A stretch of 64,000 bases of DNA, taken from Streptomyces sp. Ncost-T10-10d (GTDB lineage: Bacteria > Actinomycetota > Actinomycetes > Streptomycetales > Streptomycetaceae). This document shows positions 17,284-26,060 of this stretch, one piece after another (position 1 is the first letter of the stretch; the number at the start of each line of letters is the position of its first letter). Both the position numbers and the translations under genes were made by a program. Location of the stretch: positions 1 to 64,000 of the forward strand of contig NZ_FMDF01000220.1 of assembly GCF_900091955.1 (NCBI RefSeq), given 5' to 3'. Below the pieces are notes generated by a model. The model saw only the letters and a list, made by a program, of their open reading frames with translations, did not search any database and had not been told where the DNA came from.

Positions 17284-18293
17284 TGCTGCCGCAAGACCGT
17301 CGGACGTCCGTCCCGGCCGACACGGCGTCCGAGGCGGTGCGGATGGCGGGCCGGGTACTGCAGCCAACACGGGTGTTCGACACCTACTGGCGCTTCGCCT
17401 CCGCCCGGCAGGCGGTCTACGAGGCTCGTCCGGCCGGTCTGGCCCAGCCGTGGACGGACGATCCGATTCTGTCTCAGCACCGCTTCACCAACTGCTACCG
17501 CGCCGCCGACCGCGTCAGCCAGACGCTGATCGGGGACGTGATCTACCAGGGTTCACAGGAGTGGGATGAAATTTTCTTCCGGACCCTGCTGTTCAAGATC
17601 TTCAACAAAGAGTCCACCTGGCGGCTGCTGACCCACGAACTCGGCGAAGTACGCTGGGATACCTACGACTACCGGGCCTACGACCAGGTCCTGTCAGCAG
17701 CCTTCGCCAAGGGCGAGCGGCTCTACTCGGCCGCTTACATCGTGCCCCCGCCGCAGCTGGGGGAGGGGCGCAAGCACCGAAATCACCTGCGGCTGCTGGA
17801 GATGATGATGACCACGGGCGCGCCCGGACGTGTCCTGGAAGCCGCGACGATGCGCGAGGCGTACGAGGTGCTCCTCGGCTACCTGGCAATCGGCCCGTTC
17901 CTGGCCTACCAGTTCACCGTCGATCTGAACTACGCGTCACAGATGGCGTTCTCCGAGATGGACTTCGTCATGCCCGGCCCCGGCGCGCGCGACGGGATCC
18001 GCAAGTGCTTCGGCCGCTCGGCCGACGGCATCGAAGCCGACATCATCCGCTACATGGCCGACTCGCAACAGGAGCACTTCGCCCGCCTCGGTGTCCCCTT
18101 CCGCGGACTGAAGGGACGGCCTCTCCAGCTGATCGACTGCCAGAACCTGCTGTGTGAGGTCGACAAGTACGCCAGGGTCGCGCACCCGGAGATCGCCGGC
18201 ATCAGCGGCCGCAGCCGCATCAAACAGTCGTACCGACCCGATGCCCGGCCATTGCGCGCATGGTTCCCGCCCAAGTGGGGCCTGAAGGACTGA
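17277..18293 (+). CDS. hmdU DNA kinase helical-domain (aGPT-type) protein
   Basis: 338 residues from ATG 17277 (an ATG two codons later is equivalent; ribosome binding site weak). The segment SQHRFTNCYRAADRVSQTLI is the signature of the helical domain called 5-hydroxymethyl-dU DNA kinase / alpha-glutamyl-putrescinyl-thymine pyrophosphorylase, known from phage thymine hypermodification and from scattered bacterial genes. IFFRTLLFKIFNKESTWRLL and the C-terminal LIDCQNLLCEVDKYARVAHP also fit. If the activity is conserved it would act on modified pyrimidines in DNA. No DNA-modification partner lies next to it; it sits between an IS110 remnant and the xdh operon, which suggests acquisition by transfer. 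Function in bacteria is unproven. Confidence 0.7.
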   Translation: MVMLPQDRRTSVPADTASEAVRMAGRVLQPTRVFDTYWRFASARQAVYEARPAGLAQPWTDDPILSQHRFTNCYRAADRVSQTLIGDVIYQGSQEWDEIFFRTLLFKIFNKESTWRLLTHELGEVRWDTYDYRAYDQVLSAAFAKGERLYSAAYIVPPPQLGEGRKHRNHLRLLEMMMTTGAPGRVLEAATMREAYEVLLGYLAIGPFLAYQFTVDLNYASQMAFSEMDFVMPGPGARDGIRKCFGRSADGIEADIIRYMADSQQEHFARLGVPFRGLKGRPLQLIDCQNLLCEVDKYARVAHPEIAGISGRSRIKQSYRPDARPLRAWFPPKWGLKD

Positions 18294-18566
18294 GGACCGA
18301 CTGTGCCAGTGCCGGACATGTCCGCCTCGGACGGCACGCAGGAGTGGCCGGGTGTGTCCGTTCGTTGAGGAGGCCCCGTGTCCTGCGTCCGGCAGGGGAC
18401 GTTCCTGTGTTGTTCCCCCAGCGGGTGCGGGCGTCGCGGTACGGCTGCCGAACTGTGCTGAACGGGTGCCGAACTGCGTTGCCGTGTCCCGGACGTCGAG
18501 CCGTGGGCCCGGTCGTGCTGCACGGCGACGATCCGGCCTTTCCTGGCCTCGCAGCCGCGGCCGGGG

Positions 18567-19715
18567 TCACGCCGCCGCTCGGGAGCGGGTCTCGTCCACC
18601 TCTTTCCCGTCCACGTCATGGTGAATGGGTGTCCCCGAACCGGTCAGCGGAACCCCCGTCCCGCCCCGGCGCGCCGCGACGATCTCCGCCGCGATGGACA
18701 GGGCGGTCTCCTCGGGGGTGCGGGCACCGAGGTCGAGGCCGATCGGGGAGCGCAGGCGGGCCAACTCGTGGTTGGTGACGCCGACTTCGCGCAAGCGCCG
18801 GTTGCGTTCCGCATGGGTGCGGCGCGAGCCCATCGCGCCGACGAACGCGACCGGCAGCCGCAGGGCCGTCTCCAGCAGAGGAACGTCGAACTTGGCGTCG
18901 TGGGTGAGTACGCACAGAACGGTTCGTTCGTCGGTCGCGGTGCGCCGGAGGTAGCGGTGCGACCAGTCGACCACGAGGTCGTCGGCGGCGGGGAAGCGTG
19001 CGCGCGTGGCGAAGACCGGCCGGGCGTCGCACACGGTCACGTGGTAGCCGAGGAACTTGCCCGCCCGTACGAGCGCCCTCGCGAAGTCCACGGCGCCGAA
19101 GACGATCATCCGGGGTGGCGGCACGCTCGACTCCACGAACAGCGTCACTCCGCCTGGGCAGCGTGCCCCGTCCTCCGCGATATCGACGGTGCCGGTGCGA
19201 CCGGTGTCCAACATTGCGCGGGTCTCCGCCGCCGCCGTCCGGTCCAGTCCCGGATGCCCGCCGAGGCTGCCCTCGTACGATCCGTCGGGGTGAACGAGCA
19301 GCGCCCTGCCGAGCACTTCGTCCTGGCCCCGGGCCACCCGGGCGAGTGCCGCCGCCTCTCCTCGGCCCGCGGCCGACAACGCCGCCCGGAACACCGGTGC
19401 GTCCGCGCGCACCGGCGTGACCAGGACTTCGATGACGCCTCCGCAGGTGAGTCCCACCGCGAAGGCGTCCTCATCGCTGTATCCGAACCGTTCACGCACT
19501 GTCCGGCCGTCCCGGAGCGCCTGGACGCACAGGTCGTACACCGCCCCTTCCACGCAACCGCCGGACACGGAACCGATGGCGGCGCCGTGACTGTCGACGG
19601 CCAGGGCCGCGCCGGGACTGCGCGGCGCGCTGCCGTCGACGGCCACGACGGTGGCGACGGCGAAGTCCCGGCCCTCCTCGAACCAGGGGTTCAGCTCTTC
19701 GGCGATGTCAAGCAC
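18567..19715 (-). CDS. xdhC: XdhC-family molybdenum hydroxylase maturation factor
   Basis: 382 residues from GTG 19715 with GGAGGGAG upstream; it overlaps the stop of the large-subunit gene by eight bases, so translation is coupled. The N-terminal domain (AVATVVAVDGSAPRSPGAAL, GSVSGGCVEGAVYD) and the C-terminal Rossmann domain (RMIVFGAVDFARALVRAGKF, VLTHDAKFDVPLLETALRL, FVGAMGSRRTHAER) are the two halves of XdhC/CoxI proteins. These proteins insert sulfurated molybdenum cofactor into xanthine-dehydrogenase-type enzymes. It is the last gene of the operon and should serve the enzyme encoded upstream. Confidence 0.9.
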   Translation of the reverse strand: MLDIAEELNPWFEEGRDFAVATVVAVDGSAPRSPGAALAVDSHGAAIGSVSGGCVEGAVYDLCVQALRDGRTVRERFGYSDEDAFAVGLTCGGVIEVLVTPVRADAPVFRAALSAAGRGEAAALARVARGQDEVLGRALLVHPDGSYEGSLGGHPGLDRTAAAETRAMLDTGRTGTVDIAEDGARCPGGVTLFVESSVPPPRMIVFGAVDFARALVRAGKFLGYHVTVCDARPVFATRARFPAADDLVVDWSHRYLRRTATDERTVLCVLTHDAKFDVPLLETALRLPVAFVGAMGSRRTHAERNRRLREVGVTNHELARLRSPIGLDLGARTPEETALSIAAEIVAARRGGTGVPLTGSGTPIHHDVDGKEVDETRSRAAA

Positions 19716-21870
19716 TCCGGGCTCCCTCCGCCGCCCGATGCCGTGCTTCGTCCGCCGCACGCAGGACGCGATCCGGACGGATCGGCAGGTCGCGGTGGCG
19801 CACGCCGGTCGCGTGCCACACCGCGTTGGCGATCGCGGCGGCGACGCCCACGACGCCGATCTCGCCGATGCCCTTGATCCCGACCGGGTCGTCCGGGACG
19901 GGGTCGTCCACCCAGTCCGCCTCGATGAGCGGCACGTCGGCGTGTGCGGCGAAGTGATATCCGGCGAGGTCGGCACCGACGTGGCCGCCGGAGGCCTGGT
20001 CCCTGATCGCCTCCTCGTGGAGGGCCATGGACAGCCCCCAGGTCATTCCGCCGATGAACTGGCTGCGGGCGGTGAGCGGGTTGACGATGGTTCCTGCGGC
20101 GTAGATGCCGAGCAGCCGTCGCACGCGCACCTCACCGGTGGCGACATCCACCGCGACTTCGGCGAACTGCGCGCCGAAGGAGTGCCGTTCCTTCTTCGCG
20201 AGGGCGCCGATGGCCTCGGCGGTGTTCGACCGGGCAGTGATCCCCTCCGGCGGAATGACGCCTCCCAGGGACAGTCGCTCGCGCAGTTCGTCCGCCGCGA
20301 CCGTCACCGCCCACGCCCACGAGCGCGTACCCATCGAGCCACCGGCGAACATCGCCGGGCCGAGGTCGCTGTCCGCGATGCGTACACGGATGCGGTCCGG
20401 ATCCACTGTCAGCGCGTCCGCCGCGACCAGGGCCATCGCGGTCCGCGCCCCGGTCCCGATGTCCGCCGCGTTGATCCGCACGGTGAAGGTACCGTCCGAT
20501 TCCGCGGTCACGGCCGCTGTGGACGGGCCGACTCCCGAGGGGTAGGTGGCAGCCGCCGTTCCGGTTCCGAGCAACCAGCGCCCCTCACGGCGCAGGCCGG
20601 GACGCGGGTCCCGGTCCGCCCAGCCGAACCTGCGGGCGCCCTCCTCGAAGCAGGCGAGCACATTGCGGCTGCTGAACGGCAGCCCGGACACGGGGCCCGT
20701 CTCGGGCTCGTTGCGTGCGCGCAGCGCGATCGGGTCCATGCCGCACTTCTCGGCCAGTTCGTCGAGGGCGGATTCGAGGGCGAAAGATCCCGGTGCCTCA
20801 CCCGGTGCGCGCATCCAGGCCGGGGTCGGCACGTCGAGCCGTACGAGCCGGTGAAGGGTGTGATGGGCGTCCGCGTCGTACATCACGCGCCCCAGCGCGG
20901 CGCTCGACTCGATGAATTCATGCACGGTCGACGTAAGACTCTGCGCCTGGTGGTCGAACGCGCGCAGCCGGCCGTCGGTGTCGGCGCCGAGCCTGACCCG
21001 TTGCGCCGTGGGGCTGCGGAAACCGACGAGGGAGAACATCTGGCGACGAGTCAGCACCACGCGGACCGGGCGGTGGAGGACGGTCGAGGCCATCACGGCG
21101 GCCACTTGGTGCGGGCTCAGTCCCTTCGATCCGAAGGCGCCGCCGACGTGTTCGGACCGCACCCGTACGGAGGCCGGATCGAGGCAGAAGAGCTGCGCGA
21201 GTTCGCTCGCCACCCAGGTGCTGCCCTGGTTGGAGTCGACGACGTCGAGCCGACCGCCGTCCCAGCGAGCCGTCGCCGCATGCGGCTCCATCGGGTTGTG
21301 GTGTTCCTCCGGTGTGGTGTACTCCTCGTCCACGACGACGGCGGAGGCGCCGAGTTGGGCCTCCACGTCCCCTTTACCCGTCTCGGCCTGGACCATCGGG
21401 TTGTCCTGCGGTGTGTACGCACCGGAGTGTCCGGCGAAGAACGCGACGTCGTGCGGTTCCTCGTCGTACCGGACCACCAGCGCCTCGGCGGCTTCCCTGG
21501 CCTGCTCGGACGTCTCGGCCACGACCAGCGCCACCGGCCAGCCGACGAAGGGTACTCGGTCGTGCTGGAAGATCCCGAGGACCGGGTTCGGCCGCCCCAG
21601 CATGCCCACGTAGTCGGTTTCGACGCGCGGCGCGTTCCCGTGGTGCAGCACGGTGAGGACGCCGGGCAGGGCCAGGACCGGGGCGTCCTCCACGGAGCGG
21701 ATACGGCCACGGGCCACGGTCGACAACACCAGCCATCCGTAGGCGAGTTCGGCGAAGGGGATCTCCCCGGCGTAGCGGGCCGCCCCGGTGACCTTGTCCC
21801 GGCCCTCCACGCGGGTATGGCCGGATCCGACGGCACCCGTCACGGCGGCGATTTTGGTCGTCGTGGTCAT
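19708..21870 (-). CDS. molybdopterin-binding subunit, xanthine dehydrogenase family
   Basis: 720 residues from ATG 21870 (GAGGAGG upstream). It carries the aldehyde oxidase/xanthine dehydrogenase a/b hammerhead domain (RVEGRDKVTGAARYAGEI) and molybdopterin-binding motifs GGAFGSKG and MRAPGEAPGSFALES. The base-catalyst glutamate is Glu670 in GIKGIGEIGVVG. With its FAD and 2Fe-2S subunits it makes a three-subunit molybdenum hydroxylase of the YagTSR/CoxLMS layout, which oxidises aldehydes or N-heterocycles with water as oxygen donor. The exact substrate is not readable. It overlaps the FAD gene by four bases. Confidence 0.92.
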   Translation of the reverse strand: MTTTTKIAAVTGAVGSGHTRVEGRDKVTGAARYAGEIPFAELAYGWLVLSTVARGRIRSVEDAPVLALPGVLTVLHHGNAPRVETDYVGMLGRPNPVLGIFQHDRVPFVGWPVALVVAETSEQAREAAEALVVRYDEEPHDVAFFAGHSGAYTPQDNPMVQAETGKGDVEAQLGASAVVVDEEYTTPEEHHNPMEPHAATARWDGGRLDVVDSNQGSTWVASELAQLFCLDPASVRVRSEHVGGAFGSKGLSPHQVAAVMASTVLHRPVRVVLTRRQMFSLVGFRSPTAQRVRLGADTDGRLRAFDHQAQSLTSTVHEFIESSAALGRVMYDADAHHTLHRLVRLDVPTPAWMRAPGEAPGSFALESALDELAEKCGMDPIALRARNEPETGPVSGLPFSSRNVLACFEEGARRFGWADRDPRPGLRREGRWLLGTGTAAATYPSGVGPSTAAVTAESDGTFTVRINAADIGTGARTAMALVAADALTVDPDRIRVRIADSDLGPAMFAGGSMGTRSWAWAVTVAADELRERLSLGGVIPPEGITARSNTAEAIGALAKKERHSFGAQFAEVAVDVATGEVRVRRLLGIYAAGTIVNPLTARSQFIGGMTWGLSMALHEEAIRDQASGGHVGADLAGYHFAAHADVPLIEADWVDDPVPDDPVGIKGIGEIGVVGVAAAIANAVWHATGVRHRDLPIRPDRVLRAADEARHRAAEGARSA

Positions 21871-22859
21871 CGGGCAGCCTCCTCGGTGAGTTCGGTCAGC
21901 ACGGCCACGACGAGGTTGCGCATCAACGTCACTTTGTATCCGTTCTCGGGAAGCGCCTCGGCGGCCGCCAGTTCGGCATCCGCCGCGGCGGCGAACGCCT
22001 CCGCGCTCGCCGTGCGGCCGATCAGCACCTGCTCGGCCGCACGGGCCCGCCACGGTCGGGACGCGACGGCCCCGAACGCGAGGCGCACTTCGCTGACGAC
22101 ATCGTCCTGGACGTCGAGCGCGGCGGCGAGCGAGCCGATCGCGAAGGCGTACGAAGCGCGCTCACGCACTTTCCGGTACCGCGAGCGGGCGGCGACCGGG
22201 TCCTGCGGCAGCGTGACTCCGGTGATCAGCGCGCCCGCAGGAAGGGCGGTCTCGATGTGCGGGGTTTCGCCCACGGGCAGATAGAACTCGTCGATCGGCA
22301 ACTCGCCCGGCCCGTCGGCCGTTTCATACGAGATGACGGCGTCGAAGGCGGCGAGCGCGACCGCCATGTCCGAGGGATGGGTGGCGACGCAGTGTTCGGA
22401 GGTGCCGAGGATCCCGTGGTTGTGGTGCTCGCCTGTGAGCGCGGGGCAACCGCTGCCGGGGGTCCGCTTGTTGCAGGGTTTGCTCAGGTCGATGAAGTAG
22501 CCGCAGCGGGTCCGCTGGAGCAGATTCCCGCCGACGGTGGCCATGTTGCGCAGCTGTCCCGAGGCGCCGGCCAGGACGGCCTGCGCCAACGCCGGGAAAC
22601 GACGCCGCACTTCGGGGTGGGCTGCAAGATCGCTGTTGGTGACAGTCGAGCCGATGCGTAGCCCGCCGTCTTCAGTGAACTCCACTCCGTCGAGCGGGAG
22701 TTCACGTACATCGATGAGCAGAGCGGGCCTTTCCACGCCGGCTTTCATCAGGTCGACGAGGTTGGTGCCGCCGGCGAGGAAACGGGCTTCGGGTTCGCCG
22801 CCGAGCAGGGCGACCGCTCCGGAGACGTCGAAAGCGCGTTCGTAGCCGAATTCCCTCAT
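21867..22859 (-). CDS. FAD-binding subunit, xanthine dehydrogenase family
   Basis: 330 residues from ATG 22859, whose ATGA overlaps the stop of the iron-sulfur gene. FAD motifs ARFLAGGTNLVDLMK and NMATVGGNLLQRTRC are present. The insert PCNKRTPGSGCPAL and EHCVATHPSDMAVAL resembles YagS-type subunits, which bind an extra 4Fe-4S cluster through cysteines in this region. It passes electrons from the 2Fe-2S subunit or molybdenum centre to an acceptor. Cytoplasmic or periplasmic placement cannot be decided; no signal is seen here. Confidence 0.92.
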   Translation of the reverse strand: MREFGYERAFDVSGAVALLGGEPEARFLAGGTNLVDLMKAGVERPALLIDVRELPLDGVEFTEDGGLRIGSTVTNSDLAAHPEVRRRFPALAQAVLAGASGQLRNMATVGGNLLQRTRCGYFIDLSKPCNKRTPGSGCPALTGEHHNHGILGTSEHCVATHPSDMAVALAAFDAVISYETADGPGELPIDEFYLPVGETPHIETALPAGALITGVTLPQDPVAARSRYRKVRERASYAFAIGSLAAALDVQDDVVSEVRLAFGAVASRPWRARAAEQVLIGRTASAEAFAAAADAELAAAEALPENGYKVTLMRNLVVAVLTELTEEAAR

Positions 22860-23413
22860 ACTGCCGCCTCCTTGACCTCGGTCGCGGCCGAAGCTGCCGC
22901 CTGTGCGACCGCCTGCACGATCGACACGTAGGCGCCACAGCGGCACAGATTGCCGCTCATCCGCTCGCGGATCTCTTCGGCGGTGAGTGCAGGCGCTCCC
23001 GCTTCGGGCCGGACGTCGTCGGTCACGGCGCTCGGCCAGCCCGCCGCATGCTCCTCGATCACCGCGAGGGCCGAACAGATCTGCCCCGGTGTGCAGTAAC
23101 CGCACTGATAGCCGTCGAGGTCGAGGAAGGCCTGCTGAACCGGATGCAGCCGCTCACCATCGGCCACGCCTTCGATGGTGATGATCGCGCGCCCCTCGGC
23201 CGCGACGGCGAGCTGGAGACAGGAAACGGCCCGGCGCCCATCGAGCAGCACCGTACAGGCGCCGCATTGGCCCTGGTCACAGCCCTTTTTCGTACCGGTC
23301 AGATCGAGATGCTCGCGCAGGACGTCGAGCAGGGTGGTGCGATGGTCGACGGGCAGCGTGTACTTCTCGCCATTGATGTTCAGGGTGATGGCGCCGGACG
23401 TCGATGGGGCCAT
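22856..23413 (-). CDS. 2Fe-2S subunit, xanthine dehydrogenase family
   Basis: 185 residues from ATG 23413 with GAAGG upstream; in-frame codons before it are not conserved. The N-terminal plant-ferredoxin-type cluster is bound by CDQGQCGAC plus a later Cys (AVSCLQLAV), and the C-terminal four-helix cluster by CGYCTPG and NLCRCGAY. It is the first gene of the operon, facing the TetR gene across about 240 bases with two operator copies. A few basic residues before TSGAITLNINGEKYTLP do not form a Tat motif, so a cytoplasmic complex is favoured. Confidence 0.92.
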   Translation of the reverse strand: MAPSTSGAITLNINGEKYTLPVDHRTTLLDVLREHLDLTGTKKGCDQGQCGACTVLLDGRRAVSCLQLAVAAEGRAIITIEGVADGERLHPVQQAFLDLDGYQCGYCTPGQICSALAVIEEHAAGWPSAVTDDVRPEAGAPALTAEEIRERMSGNLCRCGAYVSIVQAVAQAAASAATEVKEAAV

Positions 23414-23565
23414 GATCAGCCTTCTTTCGCGTTGCTGATGCGCGTCGAACGTGACGATCCCGGCGGACAGCCCGGGAGGGAAAGAGAGATGCGGATGAAT
23501 GGACCAGCGGCGATGGGTACTGGTCGGCCACACTGGCCGGATCTACCGCTATGGTGGACCCTAAG

Positions 23566-23610
23566 CGGACACCTGTCCGGTTGTCATCGAACCTAGCGGA
23601 CAGCTGTCCG
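23566..23610. promoter_or_regulatory. twin TetR operators, xdh operon / tetR
   Basis: CGGACACCTGTCCG (23566-23579, one central mismatch) and CGGACAGCTGTCCG (23597-23610, perfect palindrome) lie in direct repeat with centres 31 bases apart, about three helical turns. Both are extended by AGC before and GTT after. They lie between the divergent 2Fe-2S gene and the tetR start, as expected for a TetR repressor of both units. Confidence 0.8.
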
Positions 23611-23653
23611 GTTAGCAAGGCCGGACATGGCTGTGATTCCGGAAGGAGGACGA

Positions 23654-24301
23654 GTGCAGGAAGAGAAGAGTGCGACTCTGCGCCCGGACGCGCAACGGAA
23701 TCGCGAGCGCATCCTGGAAGTCGCGCTGGCCGAGCTGACGCGGGCCGCGGATGCTCCGCTGAGCGCGATCGCGAAGAAGGCGGGCGTCGGACAAGGGACG
23801 TTCTACCGCAACTTTCCCAACCGCGAGGCCCTCGTTCTGGAGGTCTACCGCTACGAGATGCAGCAGGTCGCCGACACCGCCGCCCAGCTGCTCCAGACCC
23901 GCGCGCCCGACCAGGCCCTGAGGGAGTGGATGAACCGCCTGGCCCAGTACGCCATGGCCAAGGCCGGCCTGGCCGACGCGCTGCGCAAGACCACAAGCAG
24001 GTACGGCAGCCTGGCCCAGCTGGGTCACGGCCCGGTGACCCAGGCGGTCACACTCCTGCTGAACGCGAACGAGGAGGCCGGCACCATCCGCCCCGGGCTG
24101 ACCCCCGACGACTTCGTGCTCGCCATTGCCGGGCTCTGGCAGATCGACCCGCACAGCGACTGGCAGCCGCGCGCGACGCGACTGCTGGACCTCGTGATGG
24201 ACGGGCTGCGGGCAGGGGCGTCCCGAGCGGATGGGCCTGCGACGGATGAGCGTGAGGCGGACAGGTCCCAGGCGAATGGGCCGGGGGAAGGGCGGACCTG
24301 A
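23654..24301 (+). CDS. TetR-family regulator of the xdh operon
   Basis: 215 residues from GTG 23654, chosen over the in-frame ATG 23627 because GGAAGGAGGA lies directly upstream. TetR N-terminal helix-turn-helix: AQRNRERILEVALAELTR, LSAIAKKAGVGQGTFYRNF, REALVLEVYRYE. The C-terminal ligand domain (WMNRLAQYAMAKAGLADAL, GLWQIDP) is typical of Streptomyces repressors. It probably represses itself and the divergent molybdenum hydroxylase operon through the twin palindromes 45-90 bases upstream. The last 30 residues are a polar tail. Confidence 0.9.
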   Translation: MQEEKSATLRPDAQRNRERILEVALAELTRAADAPLSAIAKKAGVGQGTFYRNFPNREALVLEVYRYEMQQVADTAAQLLQTRAPDQALREWMNRLAQYAMAKAGLADALRKTTSRYGSLAQLGHGPVTQAVTLLLNANEEAGTIRPGLTPDDFVLAIAGLWQIDPHSDWQPRATRLLDLVMDGLRAGASRADGPATDEREADRSQANGPGEGRT

Positions 24302-24777
24302 GGTGGGCTGAGCCGGGCCCCGGGTACCTGGCTCGGGCGCACCCCCGGTGCACGATGCCCGCGGTGTGGGCGGCGGCGGTCCGGGCGGCTCAACACCGCA
24401 CCTGGTGTGATGGTCGCCGCGCACCCACAGTGCCGGCACCCGGTCCGCTTCCCGCACCTCTTGACGCTGCTACAGGGCCCGAGGTGTCCCACGAGCTGCG
24501 TACCCCGCTCACCGCCCAGGGGACCGTCCTGGCGCTCCCTGCCCGCCCCGCAACCGCCGTTACCTGCGGCGACATCGGATCAAGCACGGCGTCCCCGAGG
24601 CGACGGCGGTGCGTCGTATTCAGTCGATCTGCCGCCGCTCACCGACACCCAGCGCAAAAGCTTCCGAGGGTGTGACCGGGAAGGGGTCCTCAGACCGACC
24701 GGCACATGGGGGGTGGGAGAAGGAGCGGGGCTGGGTGCGTGCAGCTGCAAGGCGGAGGATTGAGACAGATGGGGTCT
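24302..24777. other. remnant region with histidine-kinase H-box
   Basis: About 480 bases without an intact gene. A plus-strand frame near 24478-24530 reads EVSHELRTPLTAQGTVLALP, the phosphoacceptor H-box of a sensor histidine kinase, with no kinase domain around it. Near 24560-24620 LRRHRIKHGVPEATAVRR resembles the end of an IS5-type transposase domain. Both are too short to be functional and mark decayed genes. Confidence 0.45.
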
Positions 24778-24808
24778 CCCCTGCTCGAGCGCAGCCGAGA
24801 GCTTGGGG
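24778..24808. repeat. imperfect hairpin CCCC-CTCG / CGAG-GGGG
   Basis: CCCC TG CTCG pairs with CGAG AGCTT GGGG around an eight-base loop. The sequence CTGCTCGAGCGCAGCCGAGA resembles an intergenic hairpin I recall as common in Streptomyces genomes; this recollection was not checked. Role unknown. Confidence 0.5.
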
Positions 24809-24889
24809 AAGGAGCCATGGTGATTGACGACAACGCGGCAGATGCGCGTGCCCAGCCCCGCGACGCCGCCCCCCATTTGCCGGTCGGTC

Positions 24890-25780
24890 TTAGTGGGTAC
24901 CACGCGCCGTCTTCGGCGAGGGCCACCAGGCTGCGTCTGAGATCGGGGTTGCCGGTGAGCCGGTGAGCCGCGGGACGACGTCGGTGACCATGGAAACCTC
25001 GCCCCTCTCGATCGCCTGGTACCACGAGATCCAGGTCTCGATCTGTTCCCCGCTCATGCCCAGTCGCCATCGCCGCGCGAAGGCTTCCTCAAGGGTTTCG
25101 GGTTCGTAGCGGTAGGGCCGACCGGTGGCCGCGGCGATCCGCGTGACCGCTTCGTCGAGGGTCAGGGCCTCGGGTCCGGTGATCTCAAGGGTCGCGCCGT
25201 CGTGCTCGGAGCGGGGACCCTCGTCGAGGGCGACGGCGGTGATCACGTCGGCGATGTCCTCGTGGGTGACGAACGCGGCCCGGCCTGTGCTCCCGGGGCC
25301 GCTCACGACGAATTCCTCGTTGGCGAGGGCGGCCGGCGTCGACGTGTAGAAGCCCGACCGGAGCACCGTGTGGCGGATCCCGGCCCCTGCCAGGAACTGT
25401 TCGGTCAGCCACTGGTCGCGGGCGTTGAGGTAGGTGGCGGTGGGTGACGCGCTGACCAGCGACACGTACAGGACCCGGTCCACGCCGACCGCGATCGCGG
25501 CCTCGACCGCGGTGGCGTGTTCCTCCAGCCGGCGTCCCGTGCGATGTCCGGAGACCAGGATGAGGGTCGACGCGCCCTTGAGCGCCTTGCGCATGTCCGA
25601 GGCGTCGGCGTAGGCGGCCGGACCGCGTCGCTGGGCGCCTGGTAGTTCGGGCATGCGGTCGGGGCTGCGTCCGACGAGGAGTTGGGGGATGCCGTGGTCG
25701 GCGAGTCGAGTGGCGATCCGGCTGCCCAGCGCCCCGGTCACCCCGGTGACCGCCACCGTGGCGTGGTTCCCCTCAGACAT
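24890..25780 (-). CDS. NmrA-like NAD(P)-binding protein
   Basis: 296 residues from ATG 25780. The N-terminal TVAVTGVTGALGSRIATRL is a GxxGxxG Rossmann motif of the atypical short-chain (NmrA/HSCARG, QOR2-like) group. SLVSASPTATYLNARDQWL follows, then VLRSGFYTSTPAALANEEF and the C-terminal EITGPEALTLDEAVTRIAAAT, typical of NAD(P)H-dependent quinone reductases or redox sensors. The catalytic YxxxK is not clear, consistent with a sensor or a non-classical reductase. Monocistronic, separate from the fru operon on the same strand by about 280 bases. Confidence 0.85.
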   Translation of the reverse strand: MSEGNHATVAVTGVTGALGSRIATRLADHGIPQLLVGRSPDRMPELPGAQRRGPAAYADASDMRKALKGASTLILVSGHRTGRRLEEHATAVEAAIAVGVDRVLYVSLVSASPTATYLNARDQWLTEQFLAGAGIRHTVLRSGFYTSTPAALANEEFVVSGPGSTGRAAFVTHEDIADVITAVALDEGPRSEHDGATLEITGPEALTLDEAVTRIAAATGRPYRYEPETLEEAFARRWRLGMSGEQIETWISWYQAIERGEVSMVTDVVPRLTGSPATPISDAAWWPSPKTARGTH

Positions 25781-26060
25781 GGGTTTCCCTCCATCCGGAG
25801 CCGATACCGAACGTGGAACCTCTACTTCCGATTACATACCTGGCAGTGGATCAGAAGCGAAGGCGCGACGCAATCCGTACATGGGAGTGGGGAGCATGAC
25901 GAGGGAAGTCCCCAGACCGATGGTCGACGAGATGACCTTGGGCGGCGCGAACAGCCCGGTCAGATGGTTTAGCGCCCGCTCGCGAGGCTCCGACCTGCCG
26001 AGATGGTGGGCGAGCCGGGCATGGAACCCGGCTGACCGTCGGACCACGGCTCCACCGATG

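Noticed and set aside
25960..26045. Possible tRNA-like stem-loops
   Set aside because: The sequence has GC-rich short pairings but lacks a TPsiC-arm GGTTCRA consensus and a 7-bp acceptor stem. No tRNA was found anywhere in the window.
25832..26047. 71-codon minus-strand frame upstream of the NmrA-like gene
   Set aside because: It has a protein-like tail (SSTIGLGTSLVMLPTPMYGL) but no ribosome binding site, poor start context and no family I know. The 280-base gap is left unassigned.
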